A stretch of 64,000 bases of DNA from Rhizopus arrhizus (GCA_024220505.1 JAKZZE010000008.1:1302001-1366000); one strand, 5' to 3'. Shown: positions 36,670 through 49,800, counted from the first letter of the stretch. Program-made: numbers and translations. The notes: generated by a model not told the origin, from the letters alone.

Positions 36670-36811
36670 ACTGCAAGTATAAAAAATAAAAATAAAAGAG
36701 AAAGAGAGTGAGAAAAAGTGCTTTCAATTATTTATTCATGCTATTTTTTTTTTTCTGACGGCAGAATTTTCTTTTTTAGGAGATTATAGTTGTACAAAAC
36801 TTTACAAATAA

Positions 36812-39800
36812 TTATGAAGTTGTCTGCTGAAGTCGTTTTACTTCTTCTGGTGAGAATTTAAGCATCATTGCTAATACAGGAATAAGTTGCGCCTAATCAA
36901 GTGAAATTAATAATCAAATTATAATTAAAATAAAATTACTTTACTCTTGTAGTCTTGGATTCTAAAAATTTAATAATAACATTTCTAAGGTACTCCATGT
37001 TAATTTCTTCTTCCTCTTTAGCAGAATTACCACTCAAAGATGATACAGAAGTTCTTGATGAGGAGCGGGGAAAGCCATCTGAATGTCCCGCTAAGCTGTT
37101 TGAGTTTGGGCTTGTTGCCTTTGGTGATTGTGGACGATCAGAAGAGGCAGCTGTCTGCTGAGCTCTAGAAAGTTTTCTTATTTCATCCTTCAATGTCTAT
37201 CACTCGTAATTTATTTTTCATGAAAAATGTTTATCTGTATGTTAATTTACCTTGTTTAGTGTTTTCAAGTAACCTTCTCTAGTCCTCAGGTCTTCTAATT
37301 CCTTGCTTTGGTTATCTTTAAGCGCCTCAAGCTCTCCTTTTGCTTCTTCCAATTTAAGCTAAACAAGCAAGAGATAATTTAGTATTTGTCTACAGAAAGT
37401 AATATGATATCCTTTCCTTTACCTTTAGTTCATCTTTTTCTTTTATTTCTTCTGCATTCTTTTTTAGCTCGCTTTCTACCTGTTCCAAGTCTTCAAGTAA
37501 CTTTTGTTTATTCAATTTCAGCTCGTCGATATGCTTTTGTCTTTCTTCATATCCCCTTTGAGCTTTTTCAATATCTTCTTCCAAAGATTTGATGTTTTCT
37601 TTCAGCTTTTTTATTGATTCCTCGGACTTTAGCTTGAATGTCTGTAATTCACTGACCTCTTGCTCTTTTTCTTTTAGTTGTTGCTCCAAACGAATCTGCT
37701 CTGTATTCCATTGTTTTTGACGCTTGTCCATTTCACGTTTGAATTCTTCATTCATCAAACGTGTCTCTTCCAAGGCAGCAACTTTCTCATTCAACTCTTT
37801 CAAAATCTGCTCGTTTTCTCTCAATCGATGTTGCAAATTCTCTGACATGCTCTGTGAGCTCTCAAATTCAGCCTGCTTGATTTGTAACTCATCCATCATT
37901 TTATTTTTATCATCAACAGCTTCTCTTCGCTCTTTCTGAAGGATACTGATTTCAGATTCATTTGACTGTAATTTAGCATTCAATCGATTGATCTCTGCTT
38001 TCAATTCAGTTTCAGCCTTTGATAGGGAGTCATGGTCTTGTCGTAGCTGTTGAAGTTGAGCCTTGTATGACTCACCCGTTTGTTTGGCCTGATTCAACTG
38101 TTCTTTGGTGAGTTTGAGTTCTGTGGCTGCCTCTGTCTTTTCCTGCTCTAATTTTGATACTTGACCCTTGGTCTTGTTCAGCATGGTGGTTAGATTTTTT
38201 GAGTTTTCCTGCTCTTTTTCTAAATGCTCTGCTGATTTACGCGCTTCTGCCAAATCTTGATCTCGTTCATTGAGCGATTCCTTAGCCACTTTAAGTGCTT
38301 CATCAGCGCCTTTTAATTTATTATTCAGTGTCTTCAGTTGAGCTTCTAACGTTTCTACTTTTTTAGGTAACTCCTCAAGTTCTTTTAGTTTATCAAACGT
38401 ATCTTCCAAATTGACCTCTGTTTCAGAAAGCTGTTTACTAAGATTCTCTTTCTCTTTTTTTAGAGATTCATTTGATTCAGTAAGTTTTTTAATAGATGAT
38501 TGGACAGTTGAGAGCTTTTCGTTCAAGTCGATCTGTGTTTCTGAAGATTGTTTTATTAGTTCTTCTTTTTCTGCTTTCAAATTTTCCAACGCTTTATCTG
38601 CTTTTTGAAGCTTTTGTTTTGTTTCCTCTAAAGCTTTGATTGTCTTTTCTGAAGCTCCTTGTGAGCGCTTCATTTCATCAAGATCTTTCTTCAAATTATC
38701 TATTTCTTTCTTTGATTGATCTAACTGAGCTTTTAAATTGCCATGTTCTTTTTTCAAAGCATCGCGTTCCTTTTCTATTTGCTTCTTTTCCTTTTGTAGG
38801 GTCTCGATTAAACCCGTTTTTTCCTTCATCTTATCAGATAAGCCTTGCTTTTCTTTATCAGCTGTCGATTTTAATTTGGCTATCTCCTGATTGAACTTCT
38901 TCTCATTCGAATGAGCCTTTTCCATTTCTTTTTCAACTGCTGCTATTTGCTGATTCAAACGCACCAATTCTTCGCTTTCTTGGTCCTTTGACATTTTGGC
39001 GATATCAGATTCAAGTGTTGACTTTTCCTCCATCCATTTAGCCTTCTCTTTTTCTAATTCTTGTTTTTCTTTCAATGCTGTTTTTAATTTTGCTTCCATC
39101 TCGTTCTTTGCCTTATTTGCAGCATTCTTGGATTTTTGTCTTGGTGTTTCATTTTGCTTCTTCTCCAGCTCTTTGATTTTTGCTTCAAGCTCCTTCTTCT
39201 CCTCTTTGAATCTCGCATTTGCTTCCTCTTTCAACTCTGCCAATTTCTTTTCTTCTGCTTCAGTCTGTCGTTTCATTTCTGCTTCAAAGTAGGTTCTTTG
39301 TTCCGATTCTAATCGTAGTTTCTCTTGCAGTGTCTCTTTTTCTTTAGACACTATATTCAGATTATCTTGCAGATGGCTCAATTTATCGCTTAACTCCTTT
39401 TCTTGCTGATTCAGCTTTTCCTGAAGTACACTGTTCTCTTTTTTGAATTGTTCTGATTCCTTTCCTGTCTGAACTTCCAACTCTTTTAATCTATCCTCTA
39501 ATTGAGACCTTTCTGAACTGACATTCTCCAATTTTTTTTCCAAGTCGTCTTTTGTTTGTTGATACTCTGCTTTTTGTTTAGAATATCCTTCAAGTTCTTG
39601 CTCAAGTTTTTCCTTGAATTCATCTGTGCTATTCATAAAGTATAACAAATTCTTTTTAGTTTCTTCCTTTTCCAAAAGCAATTCCTCTACTTGATTTTTG
39701 AGTGTAGCAATGGATTTTTTGGATTCAGTGTCCTGCTGAAGTAGTCCATCACGTTCTTTTTCCAGAGTCTTGATTTTCTTGACCAAGCCCTTCATCACAT

Positions 39801-39840
39801 TGCGATCCACAGACTTCTCATCATCTGCTGATTTGGCCAT
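36812..39840 (-). CDS. GRIP-domain golgin, long coiled-coil protein
   Basis: Four exons (39840-37423, 37358-37251, 37196-36945, 36892-36812) give 952 aa. Residues about 10-840 are almost pure coiled coil (Glu, Lys, Gln, Leu heptads). A Ser-rich linker (PQSPKATSPNSNSLAG) leads to a C-terminal GRIP domain: INMEYLRNVIIKFLESKTTR joined across an intron to AQLIPVLAMMLKFSPEEV. The GRIP domain normally contains the Tyr that contacts Arl1-GTP, seen here in MEYLRN. Such golgins (yeast Imh1, human golgin-97, golgin-245, GCC) tether vesicles at the trans-Golgi. The start is the ATG of MAKSADDEKSVDR; the frame stays open upstream to 39942 but the extension is hydrophobic and lacks golgin character. Confidence 0.9.
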
Positions 39841-40234
39841 TGTGTGCTGAATGTACTTTTGTAAAGAAAGCCCAAAAAAAATAAAGGAACAAAAGACTAG
39901 CATTCTTGTGGAGTTTAAATGATGCGTTTCACATGAAAACAAAAAGAAACGATTGAAAAAAAAAAAAGAGTTTGCTTTATTTATCTTTATTAGCAGTCAA
40001 CTGGGAAGTTTATCGTTTGAAAGCAAAAAGGTAATCACGGTATACTTGGCTATTGAAAGGAGGGAATATCACTGCATATAACGTTAGGCTTTATTGAGTA
40101 TTGATTGGTCAATCATTTCTGGGGTGTTTTTAGGAAGATTTTGTTTTGGTGATAAAGAATAATTTATAGTACAGATATACAATACTTGTCATTATTAACA
40201 AAACAACACTTATTGAATACAAATATACTTTTTT
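39841..40234. other. intergenic region upstream of the golgin gene
   Basis: Promoter side of the golgin. AT-rich with A and T runs, no gene. Confidence 0.5.
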
Positions 40235-41715
40235 TTTTAATCCACACTACATGATTTACAAGATGCTTTACCTGTTCATCAAGCAGCTCTGATATCGGAT
40301 GCTAAAAATGAAAATTATACTCCTATACCTGATGCATCATATATGATTGATTTGAGAGATTATAGTGCGTTATATAAGAAAGAATACAAGAAAACGAATT
40401 TACTTGTTCGATTTTCATGTGCTCTTGAAGAGACGATTGGATGTCCTTATACAATGGATAAAGTGAATGCAAAATTCATAAAGAAGTTGAGTAGTGAATT
40501 GAAGATGACTTTGAATAGATAATGCATGAAATTTAAGAGTATTGCAAAAGATAAACTACCTTTGTTTCACTTAGCATATTATATTTGATATATTCTTTTC
40601 TATTCATATTTATGATTTTTAACCATCCTTCTCTTTCAAATAAAACCAAGAATATTCAAATTTCTATATTTAATTACTTTATGAAGTAGATGCCAGATAT
40701 TTTCTTTTTAAGCTCATGTACATTCATAGAGCTGTCTATCATCACTGGTCACAGCGTAGAAAAAGATGATTAAAAGAAATTCTGATATTCATCTACGACT
40801 TGAAGACATCTACAAGAATCAGTAGGACTCTTATGTTTTCGTCACTATGAAATAAAAAAAAGTACAAGACGTGTAGATCGGCAATAATTAAAGAAATTGA
40901 GTGCACTTTGTACAAATATGGAAACAGCCAAAAGTCTATTTGAAACGTTTACCTGTAGAGAAGAGGTGAAAAGAAAGGCATTACTGCTTGAGCATGAGAT
41001 GATCAATAAAAAGGTGTCGGTTCTGAAATTATAAACGGGCCTTCGACATACGAGGTAACCCTGCAACACCTGAAAGACAAACAAAAACTGCACTTTGTTT
41101 TTGTTCTGCTTGACGGATAAAAGAATACAATACGTAGAGTTTCTTTTAAAAATCATTTAAATCAACGTAAAATTAAAAAAAAAAATTACTAAAAAGATGT
41201 CTGAATAATTGACTGCTGAAGAAGAACTATAAAAGAAACAAAAGATAGATATTGCTTATAAAGATGTGGCTACAGTAAAGAAAATGTTTAGTAAAGTCGA
41301 AATACTATGTTTGCTTATGACAATGAATAAAATGTGTGTAACCAATCATCTGCCCTTTTAAAATCATATCACAGATAACCCCTTTCCAAATACAAGTCAT
41401 GAATTACATAGAAAGCGTATGGGTCATGGCAGACATGTCGTTATGGACCGTATTGAAACTCAAATTCCTTTCTGTCTGTTGAACAAATACAAGTTTAATC
41501 AACCAGATGAAATAAGCCAGACAAAAAGTAGAGACAAAGAAAAAGATGACAAGTTAATCGAACCACAGAATTCGGCTTCTTTCTAATATAGAGTTCCACA
41601 GTCAAGAAATATCTTTCCGATTGCAATCATTTAATGCAGTTGATACGTCTGCACAAATTCTTTCTATTGTTACTGATCTAATGGATTTAAAATTAAGAGA
41701 TCTTGTCAAGTAACA
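40235..41715 (+). pseudogene. decayed enhancer-of-polycomb (EPL1)-like gene
   Basis: Plus-strand pieces resemble the EPL1 N-terminal region: YTPIPDASYMIDLRDYSALY followed by NLLVRFSCALEETIGCPYTM and KVNAKFIKKL (40250-40520). A later piece, METAKSLFETFTCREEVKRK with ALLLEHEMINKK (40890-41012), resembles the coiled helix of EPL1. Further fragments at 41370-41500 read HELHRKRMGHGRHVVMDRIE and QIPFCLLNKYKF, and one near 41600-41710 contains SAQILSIVTDLMDLKLRDL. They lie in order but are separated by stops, and no intact exon set could be joined. EPL1 is a scaffold of the NuA4 histone acetyltransferase. The family call is moderate; a diverged, still spliced gene is less likely. Confidence 0.5.
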
Positions 41716-42480
41716 AATAGAAAACTAATGTTATTTCATTAAAAGAAACCTTTGTCAAAGAATAAAGAATGTCATCACTAAATTTATTTTAATCGATAAT
41801 GATTGGCTATGGTATTAATACAACGTACAATCTTGTATAATTTATTCAAATCATAACATCTAAAAAGAACAAATTGTTTCACTAACTTTAATTCTATTAA
41901 TTTTATTACGCATAAAACCCCACTTTCTTTTTATTTTCTTTTTTAATTTCTTTTTATATGCTTTCAACATGCCCTTGTTTTAAAAATCAACAGAGAATAG
42001 TCAACTCATTGTTATTTTATACAGAAAATAAAAAGTTATTTGACTGAAAAAGGAAATCAGTAATTAAGTCATTCATGTGAGACAAAGTGACGATAAAATA
42101 AAAATAGGATAGTCTATACTTTTTATTTCTTTTTCTTTATAGACATAATAGGACCAAGACTGTTCCTAATTTTATAAATATTTAATTATGTTCTTCATTT
42201 TAAATAAAGGAATAAAGAGTTCATTTTAAAAGCAAAAAGAACGCTTTTTCCCATGAACGCCTTTAGAGTTGCATGAAAAGTAAACAATGAGCAATTAAAT
42301 ATTATCGATTAAAATCTATTGGTTCAAATTGTATCCCTTCCCAGACCCTTTTTTTAGCTCAACGACAATCAAAAAAAAAGGGATAAAAAGGGTCCTTTTT
42401 TGCTTTATTTTTTTTATTTTTATTCTTTATTCTTTTATGTTTAATCTTTCTATTTACCAATTCTTTAATATCTTTTCATG
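41716..42480. other. AT-rich spacer
   Basis: Very AT-rich with T-rich blocks near 42345-42440. No gene. Confidence 0.5.
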
Positions 42481-42947
42481 GTTCTTTGGCATGCTTCAAC
42501 AGCCTCGTGTTCACTCTGGTGATGAAACTTCTGGTAATTAGACCTGTAGAGCTCGCAGAAGGTAGTGGAAGAGCTGCTGTTGTCCCAAAAGGTGTCAAGA
42601 AAGGCTCTAGAGTCTATCCAGAGGGTCACTGTGGTCTCGGAAGTGTTGATCTTTACTGGTGGAGGCCGTCAATACCTGATACCGTTGTAGTCTAGCGAAA
42701 CCTTAACAGACCCCTAACAGGCTTGCACATCGATGAACCCAGCGAGTGATACAGGAGGAAAGCCCGATATGAAGAGTGATCGTGCCTTGTTAGTAACGCT
42801 TTCATGAACTGGTGGCTTTGGTTGGTAGATGGTCATCTGCAGGGTACCTTGGAGCAGCTTTGCAAATTGGCTTGTCATGTTTTGTCGTGGCAACTCGATT
42901 GGGCCAATCACTCTTATTTGAAGCCTGATCAACTTTAAATAAGAGTG
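42481..42947. other. GC-richer island of unknown nature, ending in a hairpin
   Basis: About 450 bp of clearly higher GC than its surroundings. It is bounded by T-rich sequence on the left and a pyrimidine tract on the right. Minus-strand reading is open for 72 codons from 42932 (contains MTIYQPKPPVHESVTNKARS) and continues past two stops with protein-like sequence (TTVTLWIDSRAFLDTFWDN) to about 42480. A perfect 11-bp inverted repeat, CACTCTTATTT (42909-42919) and AAATAAGAGTG (42937-42947), closes the right end. It may be a decayed minus-strand gene or retroelement fragment, or a structured RNA. No known RNA family was recognised. Confidence 0.4.
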
Positions 42948-44174
42948 AGAGATTAAACATCCTTTTTTTTTTTTTTCCCTTCTCCTCCCCCTCTCTGCTC
43001 CTTTCCTTTTCCTTTCCTTTCCTCTTTAATCATTTCTTGAATGCTTTACGTGTTGACTTTGGCAGCACAGATACTACAACTTTATTTATTTTTGGGATCA
43101 GATGTACTTTTACCTTCTCGTGGTTGATCCTGTTAATCAAAGTCTAAAAAGCTTTGAGAACTAAAAAAAGTACTTTTTTTTTTTAAATAAAAACCTTTTT
43201 TTTTTATCTAATAAATTTCACTTGTTTTTGACTATAAAAATTCTTTTTTTAATACATCTTTTTGCTATAATTCATATTGACCTTCAAATATAAACCTCAT
43301 GTTATCATTTAGTGTGATTTATAATAAATGTGCTTAATGCTTATTGAATGTCATTTAATTATCTTACTCTTTTCTTACTATCTTTTTATTCAATTGTCTC
43401 TAGCAGTTTACAGTGACTTTAATTGTTGAACAATACAGAAACATTGAGAAATCCTTCAATAGCCACAAGGACTATCCTGGACTATCCTAGCTGTTTAATG
43501 AATATACTTGGTTATATTCAGTGACCAATAAAGCACGTGCCTGATTCCAGCTACAACGACAGAAAGGAGAAATACAAATACTTTTGCTAATAATACAAAA
43601 ATGGATTTCATGCTTTTATCAAGTGTAGAAATTAAGAAAATAAAAAATCAATGCTTATTCATATTCTAAACAAGTAATCTGATCATAACACAAAAGATTT
43701 AAGCGTGTGATAAACTGTTTTGATATCTTGAATCTTTATTGAACTTTCGTTATGAACAAAGGTATAAGCATGCGAGGAAATAAATTTACAAAAGTTAAAA
43801 TATTTCCCAGTTTTTATTCAATCTTGAAGAGAAATCTCATAATGAGGCACTTTGCCACGTTCTAATTCGAACACAGTAAACAATATCTCACTATTCATTC
43901 ACCATACACACATCTGTCACAAAAGATACTTTATAGCCTGACTCTTTCTTTCTCTCTTTTGACTGTCTTACAAATTCTTCATATCCAAATTACGTCAAGT
44001 CTAATCCATTCAAGAAAGAAAAAAAAAGGTCTAATTCTGAATTAATGTGCAACAATCAGATGAATTACCGTTTATAGGCAAGATGATTTTCTTTTGTGAC
44101 ACTCCCTTTTCTTTTTTCTTTTTTTTTTTCCCTCTTCTGCAACCTGTTTACACTTTTTTTTTTTTCTTTCAGAA
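42948..44174. other. spacer and promoter of the Syp1-like gene
   Basis: Starts with a long pyrimidine tract (42962-43025), then AT-rich sequence. GGACTATCCT is repeated in tandem near 43470-43490. The final T-rich stretch with CTTTCAG just before the ATG resembles a 5'UTR intron acceptor. Confidence 0.45.
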
Positions 44175-46910
44175 ATGACACTAGAAGAAATGTATTTGAA
44201 TACTTTTATTGTAAGCCTTTATTTACTTTAGTGAATACTTGCTTAAATTTCCTATGCATAGAATGAGCGACCAAGACATACTCTCGATTCAACTCATATA
44301 CGACTCACGTCAGCTTTAAAACTCAATGACGAACTTGCTGACTATTTTCGAGATCGGTAACTTGTCAATTTGTTTTTGTACATGAAATAGACTAAACTAT
44401 GTTTGTGTAGTGCACAGGTAGAAGATTTGTACGTAAAGAACCTGTTAAAACTATCAAAAAAACACTACTTGACAAACAAAGCAGCCATGGGGTAAGTCCG
44501 TTCTCTTCGGCCTTTATTCCTGCTGAAAATATTCACTTTTTTTTTTTTAGTACTTTTCTTCCTCTATGGGAAACATTACATGAAGAACTCACTGCTTTAA
44601 GCAATATTCACGCAAACTATTCAAAAAAGATACTTGAAGATATCGAACAACCGTTTAGACAACATATAGTTAGTAATTCAGATTTTGATGAAATCCAATC
44701 CATGGAAGAATCAATAAGCAAAATATCTCGAGAATACGATGAATTGGATTCAAAAACCCAAAAGGTAATATTCTGGATAGTAAAAAAAAAAAAAAAAAGA
44801 GAAAAGATTCATTTTTTCCATTACAGCATAAAAAAGCAGGCGGGAAAGGTGAATCAAAAGCAACGGAATTCATGAAACAACAAGAGAAAAAGATGCAAGA
44901 ATGGCAGAACGAAGCACCGGCTTATTTAAAAGTAAAATAGTAAAATTATATAAGAATACCATGGCTTATTCTTCACAGAAACATCAAGCATTAGACGAAT
45001 ATCGTTGGACTGTGATGAAATCCCTTGTACACAATTTCGAGTCTCTTCAGCAAAGTGTTTTGGAAAAGAGTTTAGAGGTTAGAGAAAGATGAAAAGGGAT
45101 GAGAAGAAAAGTGAATTAATATCAAATAGCTGACAAGAACCGCATTGGCAGTAACGGAATCACTTTCTGTTGAGAATGAAATTGCAAATTTTTGTTCTGT
45201 TGTACAGCATGAACCTAGACAAGATCTTTTATCTAGTCATGACGCTGTTGTACCTGAAACATCTCTATCCGAATCTAGTTTAAAACAAGCGGCATCACCT
45301 AGCAAGAAAAAGAGATGTAAGTAAACAGTGATGATCACAAAAGAGGCAACTAACGATATCTGTAGTTTTCCCCTCGTTTGTCAGTATTCGACGTAAACCC
45401 AAAAATGATCAACACCATAACATAGAGTCCAACCGTCAAAGAAGCTTTAGTCACTCGGGTAGTTTGGCTGAAGTAAACAGTATTCATTCAGTTCAAAGTC
45501 ATGACAATGGCTATAGCAACCAAGGAATTGAAGTGGCAACACCACATCTTCGAAAAGCAGCCAGTTTCACTACAGCTACAGTTTCGCAACAACAACAACA
45601 ACAAGACACGGTAAAACAATTTATAATGATCATTGTATACCTATCCTAAACCTTTGTATAGCCACTTATTGTAGTAGACTCAGAAGGTTACTCCATACCA
45701 CCTCCTGACCGAAATCGTACCTGGCCGTCAGAAGCTTCTGAATCTTTGATAGAAACAGAAGATATGAGTTCAGATGCTGGCAGGTACAAAAAAAAAAAAA
45801 GCTTTGACTAATGAATTGGTTCTAAATCAAATTATTTGTTATCCAGTCTGTTCAGTAATAACGCAAATCCTCGTATCAGAGTGGACATTAAAAACGAAGC
45901 TGTGACAGAAGAAGATGCATCCAATGCAGCTGTCGCGCTCACTCGAGTGGCTACCTTGTTAAAAGAAGTACGTTCCGTATCATATTCTTTAAATGCTTGT
46001 TTCTTACCTTTTTTTTAAAAAATAATAACAGAAAAACGCAAACCCAACTGCTAGAAGATTAAGAGGACGTAGAGAGTAAAAGATATAAAAGATAGTATCA
46101 TTTTTTTTTTATCTAACAATTTTGTATTTCAGAGTTCGCGCTACACAACTGTATTCTGTTATGGAGCAGCCCAACAATGCCTCACCCTTTTTACAATCAT
46201 TTGAAGAAGAACAAACCTCTACTAGTTTACCAACAATAGATGTGGCCATCACTGAGACGTTGCACGTCCTTTCAAAGTCAGGACAGGTTGAAAAATCTAC
46301 TGTTATGGGTGAAGCACGTATCCGATACACAGGACCCACCGAGAGCGCCTCACCCATCTGCTTCCAATTGAATCTTCCTCCTTCAACCCACCTTGAACTC
46401 TCCGAACACATTAGTCTAGTGTCCGATAACACATATCAGCTTCTATCGCTCAACTTGACCAGCGACACGATTGCCTTTAAATATGAGGTGGATTTGAATG
46501 AGTTGCCATTGTTGATTAAGCCCATGTGGAAATGTGAGACAGATAAAAGCAGATTGTTGATAAAATATCAAAAGCAGCATGCAGGTCCATTGGAGAATGT
46601 CATGTTTGTCACCTCAGTAACGGGCGATGTGCAGCACGCGTTAAGCATACCCGCAGGAGAATTAAGTTTAGCTCACCACCGCATCAAGTGGGACATTGGT
46701 ACACTAGATAGCCAAGATGAAGCTACGATTAAGGCGCAATTTGAGACCAAGAATCAAGGCACACCTCAGCCTATTGCTGTACGTTTCGACATTAGTAACA
46801 ATGTGTTGTCTCAGCTAGAGATCAATCAAGGAAACGATATTAATGTATTATGGGTCAACATCAGAGAGGTTAAAAAACATAGTAAAGCTGGTAAATATAT
46901 TATCGGTTAA
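44175..46910 (+). CDS. SYP1: F-BAR plus mu-homology domain endocytic protein (Syp1/FCHO muniscin)
   Basis: Twelve exons (44175-44210, 44262-44356, 44411-44491, 44551-44764, 44827-44931, 44979-45077, 45130-45316, 45366-45610, 45662-45783, 45847-45967, 46032-46075, 46133-46910) sum to 2127 nt, 708 aa. The first 270 residues form an F-BAR module (LTSALKLNDELADYFRDR, AQVEDLYVKNLLKLSK, MQEWQNEAPAYLKK). A Ser/Gln-rich linker with polyglutamine follows. The last 260 residues match the muniscin mu-homology domain (VAITETLHVLSKSGQVEKS, then PLLIKPMWKCETDKSRLLI, then NDINVLWVNIREVKKH). Syp1 and FCHO proteins arrive first at clathrin-coated pits, bend the membrane and recruit adaptors. Two exons are only 36 and 44 nt long. 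The complete domain order and intact frame give high confidence. Confidence 0.93.
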
Positions 46911-47743
46911 TAAAACAATTTATAATACAAGTGTGAAACTTTGTTAACGTGTGATTAAATTAAATGCTATTTAATTCCATTTGATGCTGAATCTGGTTTA
47001 ATTATTCAAGATGTTCAGCTTCTAATTTATGCTTTTCTTTTTTTTAAATTTGTACAAGGTCTTACATTGCTTTCTGTTTTTATCACTGTAACTCAATTTA
47101 CTTTTTGTTGAAATCAATCTTTTGCTTATTTATGTTTTCTAACAGCTAGACATGTTCATTTTGTTGATATTCAATTGCTTAACTCTAATTTTTTCTTTAT
47201 TTACATTGATAGCTGGCTCAAGATGGTTCACAATTTACCTTTTTTCATGATAAACTTTTGTATTGCATCTTTTGGAAAAGGAAATACTTATTTGTGATAC
47301 AGTTTCTACTCTTTGAGCAAGTGTAAATTAGCAAACTAAATCACCATTAGTCATATGAATTCTTATAGTATCAATTCCAGGCTTATATTATTCAAGCAGT
47401 AAAGGCTCAACTATTTAATTACTTCTTTAGCATAGTATAGGCTTCTTGTATATTGTCAGAGCACCACGCATCACCAGTTTCTAGCAGTGATCGTTCCAAA
47501 CACATTACTTGACATACGAGTCTAAGAGCTAATTCTTACTTCAACAGTAGAGCAAAAAAAAAAAAAAACAATCGAAAGAAATTAGCGAGAATAAAGAAGC
47601 TCTTAATATAAAAATACCCTTGAAGGAAAGGAAGAGAGAAAGCGCATTGATCAAAAACTCTTTTGAGATTGCCTAATTTGGAATCTGTCCTACGAATCAA
47701 AAAATGACATTTTACTTTTTTTTTTTATTATTATTATTTCAAC
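46911..47743. other. intergenic region
   Basis: AT-rich, no gene. The last 30 bp before the next ATG are a T-run followed by TTATTATTATT. Confidence 0.5.
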
Positions 47744-49613
47744 ATGGACACTGAAAATGAGACAAGCGGTTCTTCTCAACCTGTCAAAAGAAGGGCTCGC
47801 ATGGCTTTATCCTGCCAGAGGTACACATGATTTCTTTGAGTGTTTACTGCTTTTATTCACTTTATTCCCATTAATGTGCAGATGTCGAAAAAATCGTTCA
47901 AAATGCTCAAGATCAAAACCCGAATGCGAACAATGCATAGCTGCTGGTGTCGATTGTACTTATTTGGAAACACCAGGGGATTTGGAAAGTACTGCTCTAC
48001 GAGATCGTTTCGCAGGTCTCGAAGATCAGATCCATTCAGTAGTTAATGAGTTTGGTCAACTTGAAGACCTTTTTTACGCTGTTCATAAGCCTAGTGAGGA
48101 TATTCGTATCAATTCTCTTCAAAATTGGAAAGTTTATAAGTCGGAAGCTGGGCTCTCGATCGATACAAACATGTCACATGTCACAGAGATATATCATACA
48201 CTATTACAGTTTGCTCAAGACAATACTGTCTTATACCCTCCTCCAGAAAAGAAACCAATTTGGTTGACGAGAAATCATTCGATATTTACTAATGTTCAAC
48301 TGAGTCATTTTACTAGCTTGAGACCCAAAATATATGGTGGTGAAGATAGCAATAATCCAAGTCTACAGCTACTAGAGGAAGAAGTCGAAGGAAATGATCA
48401 GGACATACCCACTGCATTACCTGTCACATTAGTACGTCACTTATTGACACTCTACAAAACATGTCTGCTGTATGGTGCTATTGGTCCTTTTGACAGCTTA
48501 TTTACCAACATCTTATCTGAGACTGATTATACCTCTTTATCACCTGCCTTTCAGCTACTGTATGCATCCGTTATATGCCATATGCTACCGCACGCATTTT
48601 ATTGGCACCCTCAAATATTTGACAACACAATGGACGAATCCAGTTGTACACAAATATCAGCTCAGTACTACAAGTGGGCAAAACGGCTTTTATCGAGCAT
48701 GTATTTCGATTTACCCTGCTTGACAACATGTCATGCAATCTGTAACCTCGTCCTTTATCATATCGAAAACGGTAATACATCTGTTGTTTACATTTACTCT
48801 GGTATGGCTGTACGCATGGCGCTCTCTCTTCAGCTATATCGAGAGGATGCCCTAGATAGGATTGCCGAAAACCAAGCAGCTATGTTTCCACAGAAAATGG
48901 ATGTGCAGTCTATAAAGGAATACGCAAGATCCTTGCTTTGGTTCATGTATTTTTTGGACACCTCTTCTTCACACTATCATAATAAGCCCTACGAAGTTCA
49001 TTTAGATGATCATGTAAGCACCACCACCTATTTTCAACATAGTTTGACCAATGATCAAGCTCTTTTTCAGTGGATTGAGTTTCACACCTGTCAAATCACA
49101 CGAGACATTCGTCGAACGATCTTCACAGAGGAAGCACAGACAAATTATGAAGCGATTGAAAGGATCGAAAAACGATTATTAGAATTTCAAAAACAGTTAC
49201 CTCCTTTGACGATTGTATCAAATGACATTTGGCATCGACGATGTGTTTATAATCAGTGGATTCGACACCATGGGCAGTGGATCCTGATTCATCAAAGCTA
49301 TTTGCCAACTCCCATGTCTGTGCAAAGGTGTACGCAAGCTGCTTTTTCGCTAGTAGAGCTATTCGATGCCTGGATTGTTCAAGTAGATTGCTATTTTAGA
49401 CCATGCGTACACGAGCTGAAACAAGCTTGCGAGATTCTGCTTTACCATGTGGATCAAAATACACCAATAAAGGCCAAAGCCCTTGAAGGATTGTCAAGAT
49501 TAATCAAGGTACTGCTACAGACACCTGTGGGTGAGATTGCAAAAACAAGGCCTTTTGTACAACGTGTGCTGAAGGCAATACAGAACAACAACCCTTCTTT
49601 ATTTAGCTTTTAA
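47744..49613 (+). CDS. Zn2Cys6 fungal transcription factor
   Basis: Exon 1 (47744-47820) and exon 2 (47882-49613) join through a 61-nt intron to 602 aa. The splice rebuilds the zinc cluster: LSCQRCRKNRSKC, then SRSKPECEQC, then IAAGVDCTY, with the pattern C-x2-C-x6-C-x6-C-x2-C-x6-C. Basic residues flank it (KRRAR). The middle region resembles the fungal-specific regulatory domain, with SGMAVRMALSLQLYRED and a segment YARSLLWFMYFLDTSSS typical of these factors. The start at 47744 is chosen because only this frame gives the first two cysteines; an in-frame Met at 47757 leads through the intron and loses them. It is a DNA-binding regulator in the nucleus. The target genes cannot be deduced. Confidence 0.92.
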
Positions 49614-49788
49614 TAATAGTATTCCCTTTTTATTTATTTATTAAAATTAAGCATGCTCCTACATGGCTTGATTTATCGCACAAGAGTCTTCTTTTGCTGA
49701 TAATGTGAACATAATGAATGTTGTATAAGCAGATTAGATTATAAGCTCGTGTATAAAAAAAAACTTCTTCTACTGATTTATATACCAT

Positions 49789-49800
49789 TTCCGGAAATAG
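49789..49800 (+). repeat. 12-bp direct repeat, left copy (putative target-site duplication)
   Basis: TTCCGGAAATAG, identical to 53049-53060. Together the two copies bracket the LINE relics. Confidence 0.6.

Noticed and set aside
37724..39292. Long plus-strand frames opposite the golgin gene
   Set aside because: They are Ser/Phe-rich reflections of the Glu/Lys coiled-coil codons of the real gene on the minus strand.
42670..42760. Short similarities to rRNA phrases (GATACCGTTGTAGTC, ATCGATGAACCCAGCGA)
   Set aside because: The matches are short, in unsuitable order and distance, and the sequence between them does not resemble rRNA.
47757..47820. Start of the Zn2Cys6 gene at the Met of 47757
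   Set aside because: That frame runs through the intron and destroys the first two cysteines. The ATG at 47744 with splicing gives the full zinc cluster.
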